Shown in pieces: positions 44,941 through 52,525 of a DNA stretch of 64,000 nucleotides. The stretch is from an uncultured Collinsella sp. (GTDB lineage: Bacteria; Actinomycetota; Coriobacteriia; Coriobacteriales; Coriobacteriaceae), in assembly GCA_934668875.1 (NCBI GenBank), contig CAKUON010000003.1, positions 198,704 through 262,703 on the forward strand, written 5' to 3'. The notes below the pieces were generated by a model. That model worked only from the letters and a program-made list of their open reading frames with translations. It was not told the origin of the DNA and ran no database searches. The translations under genes and the position numbers were made by a program. Numbering within the stretch: position 1 is the stretch's first letter; every line of letters starts with the position of its first letter.

Positions 44941-45629
44941 ACGAGCTCCAAAATGCCCAGTATGATGGGCTGATGCAGCAGATAAAAGGGGAGTGCATGG
45001 CGTCCAAGGCTGGCGAGCGCCGGCAGGGGGTTGGCGTAGGCCCAGCTAGGGACGGTCTTATCGATACTCTGCGCTATGTGTGCGGCGAAGTATCCTGCAA
45101 GATACATAAAGATAAACGGGATGATGGGGTAGTAATCACCTGAGACAAACCCAGGGCTCGGAAATCCCAGCCACGCCAGGTAGGGGACAGGGTAGATCGT
45201 TTTGGGGATGCTCCAGGTGATTGCGAACAACATAAGGCATAGGGGCATGCCCCATCTCGCCGTTATCTTCTTAAGGACGGGATCGGTCAACGCTACGATG
45301 CCGGTGCATGCGGCCATGCAGTAGATGATGCCAAAATTAACCGAATCGTCGACTGAGACAAGTGTTGTTGCCAACCAGACGACGAATGCTGCTGAGGCGT
45401 ATTTGGCGACACGTTTGATATTGTTGCGCGAAAGGGTGCACATCCAACCTGCGATAAACAAAAATACCCAGCTGATGCTGGCGCGCCAGATGTCTTGAAA
45501 GACGGTCTGGGTAAACCAGGGCATATCCCAGCCGTACAGGTAGGCGAGATCGTAGCAAGCGTGAAAACCTGCCATTGAAATCATCGTAAACCCGCGGACG
45601 GTATCAAAGATGGTGATGCGTTTTTGCAT
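44925..45629 (-). CDS. Membrane acyltransferase, heparan-glucosaminide N-acetyltransferase family
   Basis: The 234-residue protein has seven or so hydrophobic helices and the DUF1624-type opening RITIFDTVRGFTMISMAGFH. Relatives transfer acetyl groups to sugars across membranes; the substrate here is unknown. Its ATG overlaps the lexA stop (TAATG), so it is translationally coupled to lexA and should share SOS control. It ends inside the 3' end of hflX on the other strand. Confidence 0.8.
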   Translation of the reverse strand: MQKRITIFDTVRGFTMISMAGFHACYDLAYLYGWDMPWFTQTVFQDIWRASISWVFLFIAGWMCTLSRNNIKRVAKYASAAFVVWLATTLVSVDDSVNFGIIYCMAACTGIVALTDPVLKKITARWGMPLCLMLFAITWSIPKTIYPVPYLAWLGFPSPGFVSGDYYPIIPFIFMYLAGYFAAHIAQSIDKTVPSWAYANPLPALASLGRHALPFYLLHQPIILGILELVYSVR

Positions 45630-46273
45630 TACGAGAACCGGCGCATCAAGCCGACGACTTTGCCCAAAATAACGGGATTCGTTGCATAGATAGGCTCCAT
45701 GGTGTCATTCTCAGGCTGCAGGCGTACGCGTCCCTGCTCCTTGTAGAACGTCTTGACGGTCGCTGAACCATCAATCATGGCCACGACAATTTCGCCGTTC
45801 ATGGCACTCTTTTGTTCACGGACGATGATGTAATCGCCATTGAAGATGCCGACATTGATCATTGAGCTCCCATGCACCTCAAGGATAAAGGAACCCTGAT
45901 CAGTGGCGATTTCGGTCGGGATAGTAAACGTGTCTTCGATATTCTGCTCGGCCAGAATGGGAATCCCAGCCGCGACGCGACCAACGAGCGGCAGCGAGAC
46001 CGTTCCGCGAGGTGCGGTGGGCTCGTCAGATTTAGAAATTGAGACAGAGGAACCATCCTCGTTAAAGAGTTCCAGGGCGCGCGGTTTGGTGGCATCGCGC
46101 TTGAGTAGCCCGCGCGCCTCAAGGGCAGAGAGATGGGCGTGCACGGTGCTAGGGGAGGAAAGGCCCACGGCAGAAGCCATCTCGCGCACGCTGGGCGGAT
46201 AACCCTTCTCCTGCTGATATTCCTTGATGAAGTCGTAAATTTGCTGCTGACGCTTGGTAATTTTGCGAGCCAT
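45629..46273 (-). CDS. lexA: SOS repressor LexA
   Basis: LexA represses the SOS genes and cleaves itself when RecA is active. The 214-residue protein has a winged-helix domain (QQQIYDFIKEYQQEKGYPPS, then PSTVHAHLSALEARG), the Ala-Gly cleavage site in VGRVAAGIP, the catalytic serine in VHGSSMI, and the lysine in ATVKTF. AGAGGA lies seven bases before the ATG at 46273. Three SOS boxes lie between it and the divergent LysM gene. Confidence 0.96.
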   Translation of the reverse strand: MARKITKRQQQIYDFIKEYQQEKGYPPSVREMASAVGLSSPSTVHAHLSALEARGLLKRDATKPRALELFNEDGSSVSISKSDEPTAPRGTVSLPLVGRVAAGIPILAEQNIEDTFTIPTEIATDQGSFILEVHGSSMINVGIFNGDYIIVREQKSAMNGEIVVAMIDGSATVKTFYKEQGRVRLQPENDTMEPIYATNPVILGKVVGLMRRFS

Positions 46274-46296
46274 CAGGGCATCCTCTCTACCCATGT

Positions 46297-46310
46297 CAAA
46301 CAAATGTTCG
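46297..46310. promoter_or_regulatory. SOS box 1 (lexA side)
   Basis: CAAACAAATGTTCG matches the CGAAC-N4-GTTCG LexA consensus with one mismatch. It lies 24 bases upstream of the lexA start. Confidence 0.75.
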
Positions 46311-46318
46311 AATTTTGC

Positions 46319-46348
46319 TTGACAGGAACAACTGTTCGAAGATAATAA
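46319..46348 (+). promoter_or_regulatory. Promoter of the LysM gene with SOS box 2
   Basis: TTGACA (46319-46324) is followed 18 bases later by TAATAA (46343-46348). The box GGAACAACTGTTCG (46325-46338) fills the spacer, so LexA should block this rightward promoter. Confidence 0.75.
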
Positions 46349-46352
46349 TAAC

Positions 46353-46366
46353 CGAACATTCGTTCT
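46353..46366. promoter_or_regulatory. SOS box 3 (LysM side)
   Basis: CGAACATTCGTTCT matches the LexA consensus with one mismatch at its end. It lies downstream of the rightward -10 box. Confidence 0.75.
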
Positions 46367-46436
46367 CGCGCTAGACATTTTTGTCCGCGCGGCTTGATAA
46401 AACTGTTCTCAGCAAAACACGCGAGAGGAGAACATG

Positions 46437-46886
46437 ATGAACGCAACGAATATGGTCCAGGGAAACCTCGCCCTTAAGCTCGAGACGCCTGCAGAACCCA
46501 CATTTACGGTTGTTCAGGGTGACCGCTCCGGCATTCAGCCTTTGACCGTAAAGCCTGCTCGCAATCAGCAGGCTGTAGTCGCGCCGGCTCGCGCTGCCCT
46601 GAAGGTTTCGATGATTGTCGCCGTCGCCGTTGCGCTTACGCTCTTCTTTGTCCTTGCTACGTCGGTCTTTAGCGCTCGTCACGCCGCGTATGCCGAGTCC
46701 GTTTCCAACGTTACCTACGAGACCATTCGCGTTCAGGCTGGTGATTCTCTTTGGTCGCTTGCCGAGGAATATCCAATCGAAGGCCTTTCCACGCAAGAGA
46801 CTTCTGACATGATCCGTAACGTCAATCATCTGGAGCATGGTTCGCTCGCCGCCGGTGCGCATCTTAAGGTTCCTGCTCGTTCGTAA
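46437..46886 (+). CDS. LysM membrane protein, likely SOS division inhibitor (YneA-like)
   Basis: The 149-residue protein has a cytosolic N-terminus of about 55 residues, one membrane helix (about 56-78), and a C-terminal LysM domain (YETIRVQAGDSLWSLAEEY). This layout and the divergent, SOS-box-controlled position beside lexA match YneA, which halts division during DNA damage in Bacillus. AGGAG (46426-46430) fits ATG 46437 better than ATG 46434. Function is inferred from layout and context, since LysM proteins vary widely. Confidence 0.8.
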   Translation: MNATNMVQGNLALKLETPAEPTFTVVQGDRSGIQPLTVKPARNQQAVVAPARAALKVSMIVAVAVALTLFFVLATSVFSARHAAYAESVSNVTYETIRVQAGDSLWSLAEEYPIEGLSTQETSDMIRNVNHLEHGSLAAGAHLKVPARS

Positions 46887-46899
46887 TCATTATCGTGCT

Positions 46900-46943
46900 G
46901 CGCATGGTACCCTTGTTATCGTTTAAGAGGAGGTACCATGCGC
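46900..46943 (+). promoter_or_regulatory. Inverted repeat enclosing the nrdR ribosome-binding site and start
   Basis: GCGCATGGTACC (46900-46911) and GGTACCATGCGC (46932-46943) are perfect 12-base arms. The right arm contains the nrdR ATG (46938-46940) and the last G residues of GAGGAGG, while the rest of the Shine-Dalgarno is in the 20-base loop. In RNA read from upstream this would hide the start codon. It could also serve as an operator. Confidence 0.6.
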
Positions 46944-47381
46944 TGTCCCAAATGCGGCAAGGCACATACCCGCGTCGTTGATTCTCGTATGCTGGAGTCA
47001 AATAACACCATTAAGCGCCGTCGCGAATGTTGCTCGTGTAACTACCGCTTTACAACGTTCGAGCGATGCGAAGACCCAATCGAGGTCATTAAGTCAGACG
47101 GAACCAAGCAGCGGTTCGATCGCAATAAGCTGCTCGTCGGCTTGATGCGCGCCACCATCAAGCGCGATATCGACACTAAGAAGCTCAATGAGATTATCGA
47201 TGACATCGAGGTCGAGTTGCGCTCCCGCACGCTGACGGCCGTCACGTCCCATGAGTTGGGTGACATGGTGCTCAAACGCTTGGCCAAGATCGACAAGGTG
47301 GCGTACATCCGTTTTGCCTCGGTTTACCGCGATTTCAAAGACGTCGATGAGTTTCTGCAAGAGCTCGACAAGCTAAGGTGA
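46938..47381 (+). CDS. nrdR: Transcriptional repressor NrdR
   Basis: NrdR is a zinc-ribbon and ATP-cone repressor of ribonucleotide reductase genes. The 147-residue protein begins [17 protein letters not shown] and has the second cysteine pair [16 protein letters not shown], then an ATP-cone domain ([20 protein letters not shown]). GAGGAGG precedes ATG 46938. It is followed by dut, so two nucleotide-pool genes lie next to the SOS locus. Confidence 0.96.
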   Translation: MRCPKCGKAHTRVVDSRMLESNNTIKRRRECCSCNYRFTTFERCEDPIEVIKSDGTKQRFDRNKLLVGLMRATIKRDIDTKKLNEIIDDIEVELRSRTLTAVTSHELGDMVLKRLAKIDKVAYIRFASVYRDFKDVDEFLQELDKLR

Positions 47382-47385
47382 TTCC

Positions 47386-47829
47386 ATGCCCAACATTACC
47401 GTCAACATAAAGCGTCTCGACCCCACCGTTGAGCTTCCCAAATACGCCCATCCCACCGATGCTGGCTTGGATTTGCGCTCCAACGAGGACTGCGTCCTGA
47501 AGCCCTTCGAACGCCGTCTGGTCTCCACTGGGCTGGCCATCGCCCTGCCCGATGGCTACGCCGGCTTCGTCCAGCCCCGTAGCGGTCTCGCCATCAAACA
47601 GGGCCTGTCTATAGTCAATACGCCTGGCCTCATCGACGCCCACTACCGAGGAGAACTCAAGGTTATCCTCATCAACCTGGATCCCTCCAACAACATCCAA
47701 ATCAACAAAGGCGACCGCATTGCCCAGCTAGTCATCCAAGAAGTCCCCACGGTCAACCTCATAGAGGTAGACGAACTAGACGAAACCGACCGAGGCAAAG
47801 GAGGCTTCGGCTCCAGCGGCGTGGCTTAG
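47386..47829 (+). CDS. dut: dUTP diphosphatase
   Basis: dUTPase hydrolyses dUTP to dUMP and keeps uracil out of DNA. The 147-residue trimeric-type protein has motif 1 [10 protein letters not shown], motif 2 [10 protein letters not shown], motif 3 [13 protein letters not shown], motif 4 GDRIAQLVI, and the C-terminal Gly-rich motif 5 [10 protein letters not shown]. It starts five bases after nrdR. A large hairpin follows. Confidence 0.96.
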   Translation: MPNITVNIKRLDPTVELPKYAHPTDAGLDLRSNEDCVLKPFERRLVSTGLAIALPDGYAGFVQPRSGLAIKQGLSIVNTPGLIDAHYRGELKVILINLDPSNNIQINKGDRIAQLVIQEVPTVNLIEVDELDETDRGKGGFGSSGVA

Positions 47830-47849
47830 TCGCATAGCCTCTTACGTTC

Positions 47850-47953
47850 GCTCACCTGTGGGAGAGCCCTATATATCATCCCGTGCTCAAACATTCTCGC
47901 GTTGCTGCGAAACTGTGCGCGGGACGATATATAGGGCTCTCCCACAGGTGAGC
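47850..47953. repeat. Large palindromic element, family 2, copy A
   Basis: The arms 47850-47877 and 47926-47953 are 28 bases long and perfectly complementary (GCTCACCTGTGGGAG at the outer end). After one mismatch the stem continues with CCCGTGC/GCGCGGG. The 48-base loop, read on the minus strand, contains CAGTTTCGCAGC and GCGAGAATGTTTGAGCA, both shared with copy B. Confidence 0.85.
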
Positions 47954-48010
47954 TACGTTTACTTGCTAGCGGCTACGTCGGGTTCGCCCCAGTTAGAGCC
48001 TGCGAAGGTA

Positions 48011-48098
48011 GAAACAAAATATCTAATAATAGTTAGCCGGTGCGACAAAGCGATTGTTCCTTTGTCGCACCGGCTAACCAGTAAGATAATTTTGTTTC
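48011..48098. terminator. Bidirectional terminator between dut and the glycosyltransferase gene
   Basis: A 19-base perfect stem (48032-48050 with 48060-48078; arm starting GTTAGCCGGTGCGAC) has a nine-base loop. It is extended by AT-rich complementary flanks GAAACAAAAT (48011-48020) and ATTTTGTTTC (48089-48098). The T-rich flanks on both sides suit termination of both converging genes. Confidence 0.85.
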
Positions 48099-48111
48099 AA
48101 GCGAGTAGCCG

Positions 48112-48214
48112 CCCGCCCGCTTCTCACACATATCGTTCCACGCGCAGTTTCGCAGCGAGCGAAGCGAAGCGAGAATGTTTGAGCATGGAATGATATGTGT
48201 GAGAGGTGGGCGGG
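48112..48214. repeat. Large palindromic element, family 2, copy B
   Basis: The arms 48112-48134 and 48192-48214 pair over 23 positions with two G-U pairs. The loop contains CAGTTTCGCAGC and GCGAGAATGTTTGAGCA as in copy A, but the stem (TCTCACACATATC) differs. A small direct repeat, GAGCGAAGCGAAGCGAG, lies in the loop. Confidence 0.8.
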
Positions 48215-48231
48215 AGGGATGCGAGCGCCCC

Positions 48232-48284
48232 GCGAGAATGTTTGAGCATGGGATGATATATAGGGGCCTCCCGCAGGTAAGCGG
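48232..48284. repeat. Half element of family 2, copy C
   Basis: This matches one half of copy A: GCGAGAATGTTTGAGCA, then GGGATGATATATAGG, ending in a variant of the outer arm. The other half is absent. It could pair with the left arm of copy A. Confidence 0.7.
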
Positions 48285-48295
48285 ACACAAAGACG

Positions 48296-49597
48296 CTAGC
48301 GGATATGCGCTGGCTTGCCGCCCCAGTAGAAGCGGCAGAAGGCTCGTTTGCGCTTTTGGGGTTTGCCTGCAAGCTCCATGGTTGCGATGGCTATGTCTTC
48401 GGCTGCGTGGGGGCGGCGTAGTACTTCGCCGTTGATGAGCAGTGCCTTGAGCGACTCAGGATGATCGTGGAGATGACGCAACGTTACGATGAGCTCTCGT
48501 GCGGTGGTGACATGCATGCTGGCGCCCATGCCGGTGAGCATGGTGGTGTTTGCCTTCTCCTGGCCATAGGACTTGCCCAGCAGAATCATCGGCAGATGTG
48601 CGCATAGGCACTCGGTGACCGTGAGTCCGCCCGATTTGAGAATTGCCAGGTCGCAGCCGTGCATAAGCGCTGCCATATCATCGACATAGTCAAGAACCGT
48701 GACGTTCTCGAGTTTCATGGCCTCGAAGAGCGTTTTGAGACGGGTGGCATATTCGGTGTCTTTGCCCGGCAAAAAGACAAAGTCCATGTCCTCGAAACTG
48801 CGCAGGAAGGGGAGGGTGCGGTCCATTTCTGCGCGAAAGCGAACGTACGGTTGAGGCAAACTGGCGCCGGCCATTACCAGCACGACGGTCTTGTCGGTGG
48901 GGAGGTTGAACTTGGCTAGCTCTTCCTCGCGATCGTAATCCGTGTCGAATCCGGCGCGAATAGGAATGCCGGTAATGCGAATCTTTGTCTCGAGCACCTT
49001 GCGCGGACGCAGCGTTTCGGCCATAAATTCGTTGGCAACACAGAATAAATCGGTGTCCTTGTGGGGCCACCATCCCTCGACTTCGTAGTCGGTCGGTACG
49101 CAGACGACCGGATAATCGATACCCGTAATTACGCGGGCGCCCACGGCAACATTGGCTGCTGTGATGTGCGTTGCAACCACGGCTATGGGCCTGCGGCTAC
49201 GAATATATTCGTTGAAGGCGGGGAACATAATTCGCGACCATGCCGTTCCGCCACCCCAGAGAAGATGTCCCGTAAGCGTATATCGCCAGGTCAGGTCGTA
49301 AATGGGGCGCGTGGCTCCCGTAAAAGAAGCCGCGGTCTTATTGCCGTCGAATTTAATACGTCCAAAATCAAGGATATCGAGCACTTCAATCTCAATATCC
49401 TCGGGGATGCCATTGGTGCCGCGGATGAGGTCGAATGCCTGCGCAATCGCATTTGCGGCGGCCTTGTGGCCCGAGCCAACGGAGGCGTGCACGATGGTCA
49501 CGAGAGGTTTTTGCTGAGCCAGGAGCGTGGTTTGCTCCGATTGGGGAGTGCTGTGCGTGAGCAGGGGAGCGTCGTCACTCGTCTGCGCCTGGTCCAT
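48296..49597 (-). CDS. Processive glycolipid glycosyltransferase (MGDG synthase/UgtP family)
   Basis: The 433-residue GT28 enzyme has an MGDG-synthase-type N-terminal domain (HASVGSGHKAAANAIAQAF near residue 36, then CVPTDYEVEGWW) and a C-terminal nucleotide-sugar domain (KSGGLTVTECLCAHLPMIL). Such enzymes add glucose or galactose to diacylglycerol to make membrane glycolipids and lipoteichoic acid anchors. AAGGGGAG precedes the chosen ATG at 49597. It is divergent from trxB. Confidence 0.87.
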   Translation of the reverse strand: MDQAQTSDDAPLLTHSTPQSEQTTLLAQQKPLVTIVHASVGSGHKAAANAIAQAFDLIRGTNGIPEDIEIEVLDILDFGRIKFDGNKTAASFTGATRPIYDLTWRYTLTGHLLWGGGTAWSRIMFPAFNEYIRSRRPIAVVATHITAANVAVGARVITGIDYPVVCVPTDYEVEGWWPHKDTDLFCVANEFMAETLRPRKVLETKIRITGIPIRAGFDTDYDREEELAKFNLPTDKTVVLVMAGASLPQPYVRFRAEMDRTLPFLRSFEDMDFVFLPGKDTEYATRLKTLFEAMKLENVTVLDYVDDMAALMHGCDLAILKSGGLTVTECLCAHLPMILLGKSYGQEKANTTMLTGMGASMHVTTARELIVTLRHLHDHPESLKALLINGEVLRRPHAAEDIAIATMELAGKPQKRKRAFCRFYWGGKPAHIR

Positions 49598-49715
49598 CGA
49601 TAACTCCCCTTCAGCTTTGTAATACGGATTTATCATTGTAGTGCATGAGTGTCACGTTCACGTAAATTTGGGTATGAGCGCAAAGAACGACAACGTTTCG
49701 ACGAAAGGACGCTTC

Positions 49716-50654
49716 ATGACTACCGATAAGCCGATCGATGTTGCGATTATCGGTGGCGGCCCCGCGGGCTATGCTGCCGCCATTTATGCTGCGCGTGCCA
49801 ACCTGACGACGACCGTGATTGAGCAGGGCATGTCGGGAGGGCAGATCGCCACAACCAATGAGGTCGAGAACTATCCGGGTTTCCCGCTCCTGAGTGGCGC
49901 CGAACTCGGCGAGCGTTTTCAGCAGCATGCAGAGGGCCTGGGAGCACAGGTTACATGGAGCATGGTTACGGGTATCGATTACGATGCCGATGCAGCGTTG
50001 TTTACGGTGCATCACGATATGGGCGATACGCTGGCCTCGAGCGTTATCGCTTGCATGGGTGCCACGCCGCGTCCGGCAGGTTTCGCAGGCGAGGATACGT
50101 ATCGCGGTCGTGGCGTTTCATATTGCGCAACATGTGACGGCATGTTTTTCCGCGGCAAGCAGGTTTTTGTAATCGGTGGTGGCAATTCGGCATGCGAAGA
50201 GGCGCTGTTCCTGTCCGACATTGCCAGCAGTGTGACCATCGTGCTGCGCCGCGACCAGTTCCGTGCGCCCGATGGTGTTGTTCAGAAAGTACTCGCAAAG
50301 GACAATATTATAGTTAGGTACCAAACTAGTATTGTGGAGCTATCGGGCGAAGCCATGCCAACGACGATTACCTTTAAGGACAATGCATCCGGCGAGACTC
50401 ATACTGAGTCATTTGAGCCCGGCTCGTTTGGCATCTTTGTCTTTACCGGAACGCAGCCCCATACCGAGCTTGTTGAGCATCTAGTCGATCTGGCGCCTGA
50501 TGGCGGCATTCTGACTGATGAATCCATGGCGACCCGCACGCCAGGTCTATTTGCCGCTGGCGATATCCGTTCCAAACGTTTACGCCAGGTTGTGACCGCT
50601 GTTTCGGACGGAGCCATAGCGGCAACGAGCGCATACGCGTTTCTCCGTGGATAA
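49716..50654 (+). CDS. trxB: Thioredoxin reductase
   Basis: TrxB reduces thioredoxin with NADPH. The 312-residue flavoprotein has the FAD motif IIGGGPAGYAAAIYAARA at the N-terminus, the redox-active CATC near residues 135-138, the NADPH motif IGGGNSACEEALFL, and the C-terminal FAAGDIRSKRLRQVV. GAAAGGA (49703-49709) sets ATG 49716. It has its own terminator at 50695. Confidence 0.96.
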   Translation: MTTDKPIDVAIIGGGPAGYAAAIYAARANLTTTVIEQGMSGGQIATTNEVENYPGFPLLSGAELGERFQQHAEGLGAQVTWSMVTGIDYDADAALFTVHHDMGDTLASSVIACMGATPRPAGFAGEDTYRGRGVSYCATCDGMFFRGKQVFVIGGGNSACEEALFLSDIASSVTIVLRRDQFRAPDGVVQKVLAKDNIIVRYQTSIVELSGEAMPTTITFKDNASGETHTESFEPGSFGIFVFTGTQPHTELVEHLVDLAPDGGILTDESMATRTPGLFAAGDIRSKRLRQVVTAVSDGAIAATSAYAFLRG

Positions 50655-50694
50655 GTACGATAATATATCTTATGTAAGGTTGCTATCTTTAAAC

Positions 50695-50737
50695 AAAGTG
50701 GTTGGACGATGCATCAATGTGTTGTCCAACCACTTTT
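50695..50737 (+). terminator. Terminator after trxB
   Basis: AAAGTGGTTGGAC (50695-50707) and GTCCAACCACTTT (50724-50736) form a perfect 13-pair stem with a 16-base loop, ending in TTTT. Confidence 0.85.
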
Positions 50738-50808
50738 ACTTGCCGGCTATGTGGTATGTAAAACTAGATAACCTAGAATACAATATAGAAAATGAACGGA
50801 GGACCTTT

Positions 50809-51420
50809 ATGAACCACGTTAAACACGTTATTCCGATGTCCGATTCGTCGGTCAGCATTAAGCCTGAGGATATTCAGCCCACTGTGCTGCCCGATGCATT
50901 TATTCAGTCCGAAATCGTGCGCAAACTCAATACGTTGAGTCTGCCGCGCTATGACCAGTTGCCCAATGTGACGCTCTACCGCGACCAGGTTATTGAGTAT
51001 GTTGCGCTGTGGATGGAGCCGCTGTCCATTTGCGTTGAGCACCCTGTCATTACGCCATCGATGATCAATAACTACGTGAAGGTCGGCCTGGTGCCTGCTC
51101 CGGTCAAAAAGCAATATGGCCGCGAGCAGATTGCCCGCCTGATCGCTATCTGCCTCTTTAAGCAGGTCTTACCTATTGCTGCGGTGCAGGCACTCTTTAA
51201 CATTCAGCGTTTGAGCTACGATGCCCCGACGGCCTTCGATTATGTGGTCGATCAGCTCGAGGCATCGATTCGTTCGGCGTTTTCCGTCGAGCAGACGCCG
51301 GTTCCCGATACGGCGCATCAGGTAACGCGTGAGTCGCTGCTTGTGCGCAGTGCGGTTTCATCCTTTGTTTCGAAGGCTTACTTGATGAGCTATCTCAAGT
51401 TCAACGGATTTAATAGCTAG
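50809..51420 (+). CDS. DUF1836 (MerR-like) protein
   Basis: The 203-residue protein matches DUF1836, a family with a MerR-like winged-helix core (ITPSMINNYVKVGLVPAPVK, then YGREQIARLIAICLFKQVL). It is probably a DNA-binding regulator, but no effector is known. GGAGGA (50798-50803) sets ATG 50809. It has its own AT-rich upstream region and terminator. Confidence 0.85.
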   Translation: MNHVKHVIPMSDSSVSIKPEDIQPTVLPDAFIQSEIVRKLNTLSLPRYDQLPNVTLYRDQVIEYVALWMEPLSICVEHPVITPSMINNYVKVGLVPAPVKKQYGREQIARLIAICLFKQVLPIAAVQALFNIQRLSYDAPTAFDYVVDQLEASIRSAFSVEQTPVPDTAHQVTRESLLVRSAVSSFVSKAYLMSYLKFNGFNS

Positions 51421-51432
51421 CCGACGTATAAA

Positions 51433-51480
51433 ACGGGCGGGACAAAGAGGCATCTGTCGCTTTGTCCCGCCCGTATTTTT
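51433..51480. terminator. Bidirectional terminator between the DUF1836 gene and degV
   Basis: ACGGGCGGGACAAAG (51433-51447) and CTTTGTCCCGCCCGT (51460-51474) form a perfect 15-pair stem. ATTTTT follows on the plus strand and TTTTATA on the minus strand, so it serves both converging genes. Confidence 0.92.
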
Positions 51481-51493
51481 GCTTGGTTGGACT

Positions 51494-52360
51494 TTATTTG
51501 CCCGAAGCTACGCCCATGCCGTAGCCGATGATGAGGCCGTGCATCTCGGCGTAATAGGAATCCAGGCCGTTGCAGGGCATGATGATGGTCTTGGAGCCGG
51601 GCCAATGCTCGACTATGCGGTCAGTAAGCGCCTGGGCTCCAGCTTCGTTCTCAACGTGATCGATGATGACCTCGCCGCCCGTAAAACCCTCGGCTTCCAT
51701 GGTGTCGATGATCTTATTGAGCATCTTCTTTTCGCCACGCGTGTGCCCGACGAGTTCGATTTTACCGGCCTCGCTCGCCGTGCCCAAAATGCGGATATTG
51801 AGCTTGTTGGCAATGACGCCGGCTGCCTTAGGGATACGTCCGGCTTTGGCCAGGTTTTCGTAATTGCACAAGCTGAAGAGGATTTTGCTGTTCTGCTCAA
51901 GGCTATCGAAGTATGCGCAAGCATCCTCGAATGAGACATCCGGATTGCTTGCAAGATAGCGGTCGAACAGCAAGAAAATGAGGTCCATTTTGCCGCCAGC
52001 TGCGCGCGAATTGACTAGATGAATCTGCCGGTCGGGCTCCTCGGCAAGAACCATATCGCGAGCCGTGGCTGCTGCGTTGTAGCTTCCCGACACGCCCTCA
52101 GAGATCGGCATGCAGATGGTCTTGTCTGCCAATTTGAAGAGCTCGGCCCACTCCCCTACGCTGGGACAAGCGCTCGAAGAAGCGTTCGTCTCCGCCTGAA
52201 CAGCGCAGTTGAGCTCATGAACATCGAGCGAAAGGTCATCGATGAATTCACGCTCCCCCACTCGAATTTTGAGGGGCGCAAATGCAAAGGTGGTATGGGG
52301 CGCGGTCGGTTGCCAATCGCGGAGGTTGCAGCTTGAATCGGAGATAAGTGCCCAGCTCAT
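51494..52360 (-). CDS. DegV family fatty-acid-binding protein
   Basis: DegV (FakB-type) proteins bind fatty acids and present them to a kinase. The 288-residue protein has the N-terminal ALISDSSCNL, a TNASSSACPSVGEW segment around residue 59 (the family TSQPS-like site, here altered), and GVSGSYNAAATAR. GAAAGGA precedes the ATG at 52360. No fakA kinase is adjacent. Confidence 0.9.
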   Translation of the reverse strand: MSWALISDSSCNLRDWQPTAPHTTFAFAPLKIRVGEREFIDDLSLDVHELNCAVQAETNASSSACPSVGEWAELFKLADKTICMPISEGVSGSYNAAATARDMVLAEEPDRQIHLVNSRAAGGKMDLIFLLFDRYLASNPDVSFEDACAYFDSLEQNSKILFSLCNYENLAKAGRIPKAAGVIANKLNIRILGTASEAGKIELVGHTRGEKKMLNKIIDTMEAEGFTGGEVIIDHVENEAGAQALTDRIVEHWPGSKTIIMPCNGLDSYYAEMHGLIIGYGMGVASGK

Positions 52361-52389
52361 AGAGGGTCCTTTCTAATTGTTCTTCAACA

Positions 52390-52395
52390 ATTATA
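52390..52395 (-). promoter_or_regulatory. degV promoter -10
   Basis: On the minus strand the sequence reads TATAAT, a perfect -10 box about 30 bases before degV. The -35 position reads GTACAT, which is weak. Confidence 0.5.
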
Positions 52396-52417
52396 GCCAT
52401 CTTGCAAACTGAATGTA

Positions 52418-52448
52418 CGGCTATCTAGTTTTGAATACTAGATAGCCG
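52418..52448 (-). promoter_or_regulatory. Dyad upstream of degV
   Basis: CGGCTATCTAGT (52418-52429) and ACTAGATAGCCG (52437-52448) are perfect 12-base arms around seven bases. The dyad abuts the weak -35 position of the degV promoter, so it may bind a regulator. It could also be a second terminator for the upstream gene, though its T tract is poor. Confidence 0.5.
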
Positions 52449-52471
52449 CACAAGATTAGAGACAAAAGAAT

Positions 52472-52500
52472 GGACCTCGCGACTTAAAGCCTCGAGGTCC
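52472..52500 (-). terminator. Terminator of the NlpC/P60 gene
   Basis: GGACCTCG (52472-52479) and CGAGGTCC (52493-52500) form an eight-pair stem. On the minus strand it is followed by ATTCTTTTGTC. Confidence 0.7.
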
Positions 52501-52525
52501 ACATTCACACGCTGTGTAAGATGAC

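Larger units (their letters stand above)
47830..48295. other. 466-base gap packed with palindromes
   Basis: There is no gene here. The stretch between dut and the leftward glycosyltransferase gene holds two full palindromic elements and a half element of one family, and between them a separate 19-pair terminator hairpin. Together these cover most of the gap. Confidence 0.8.
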
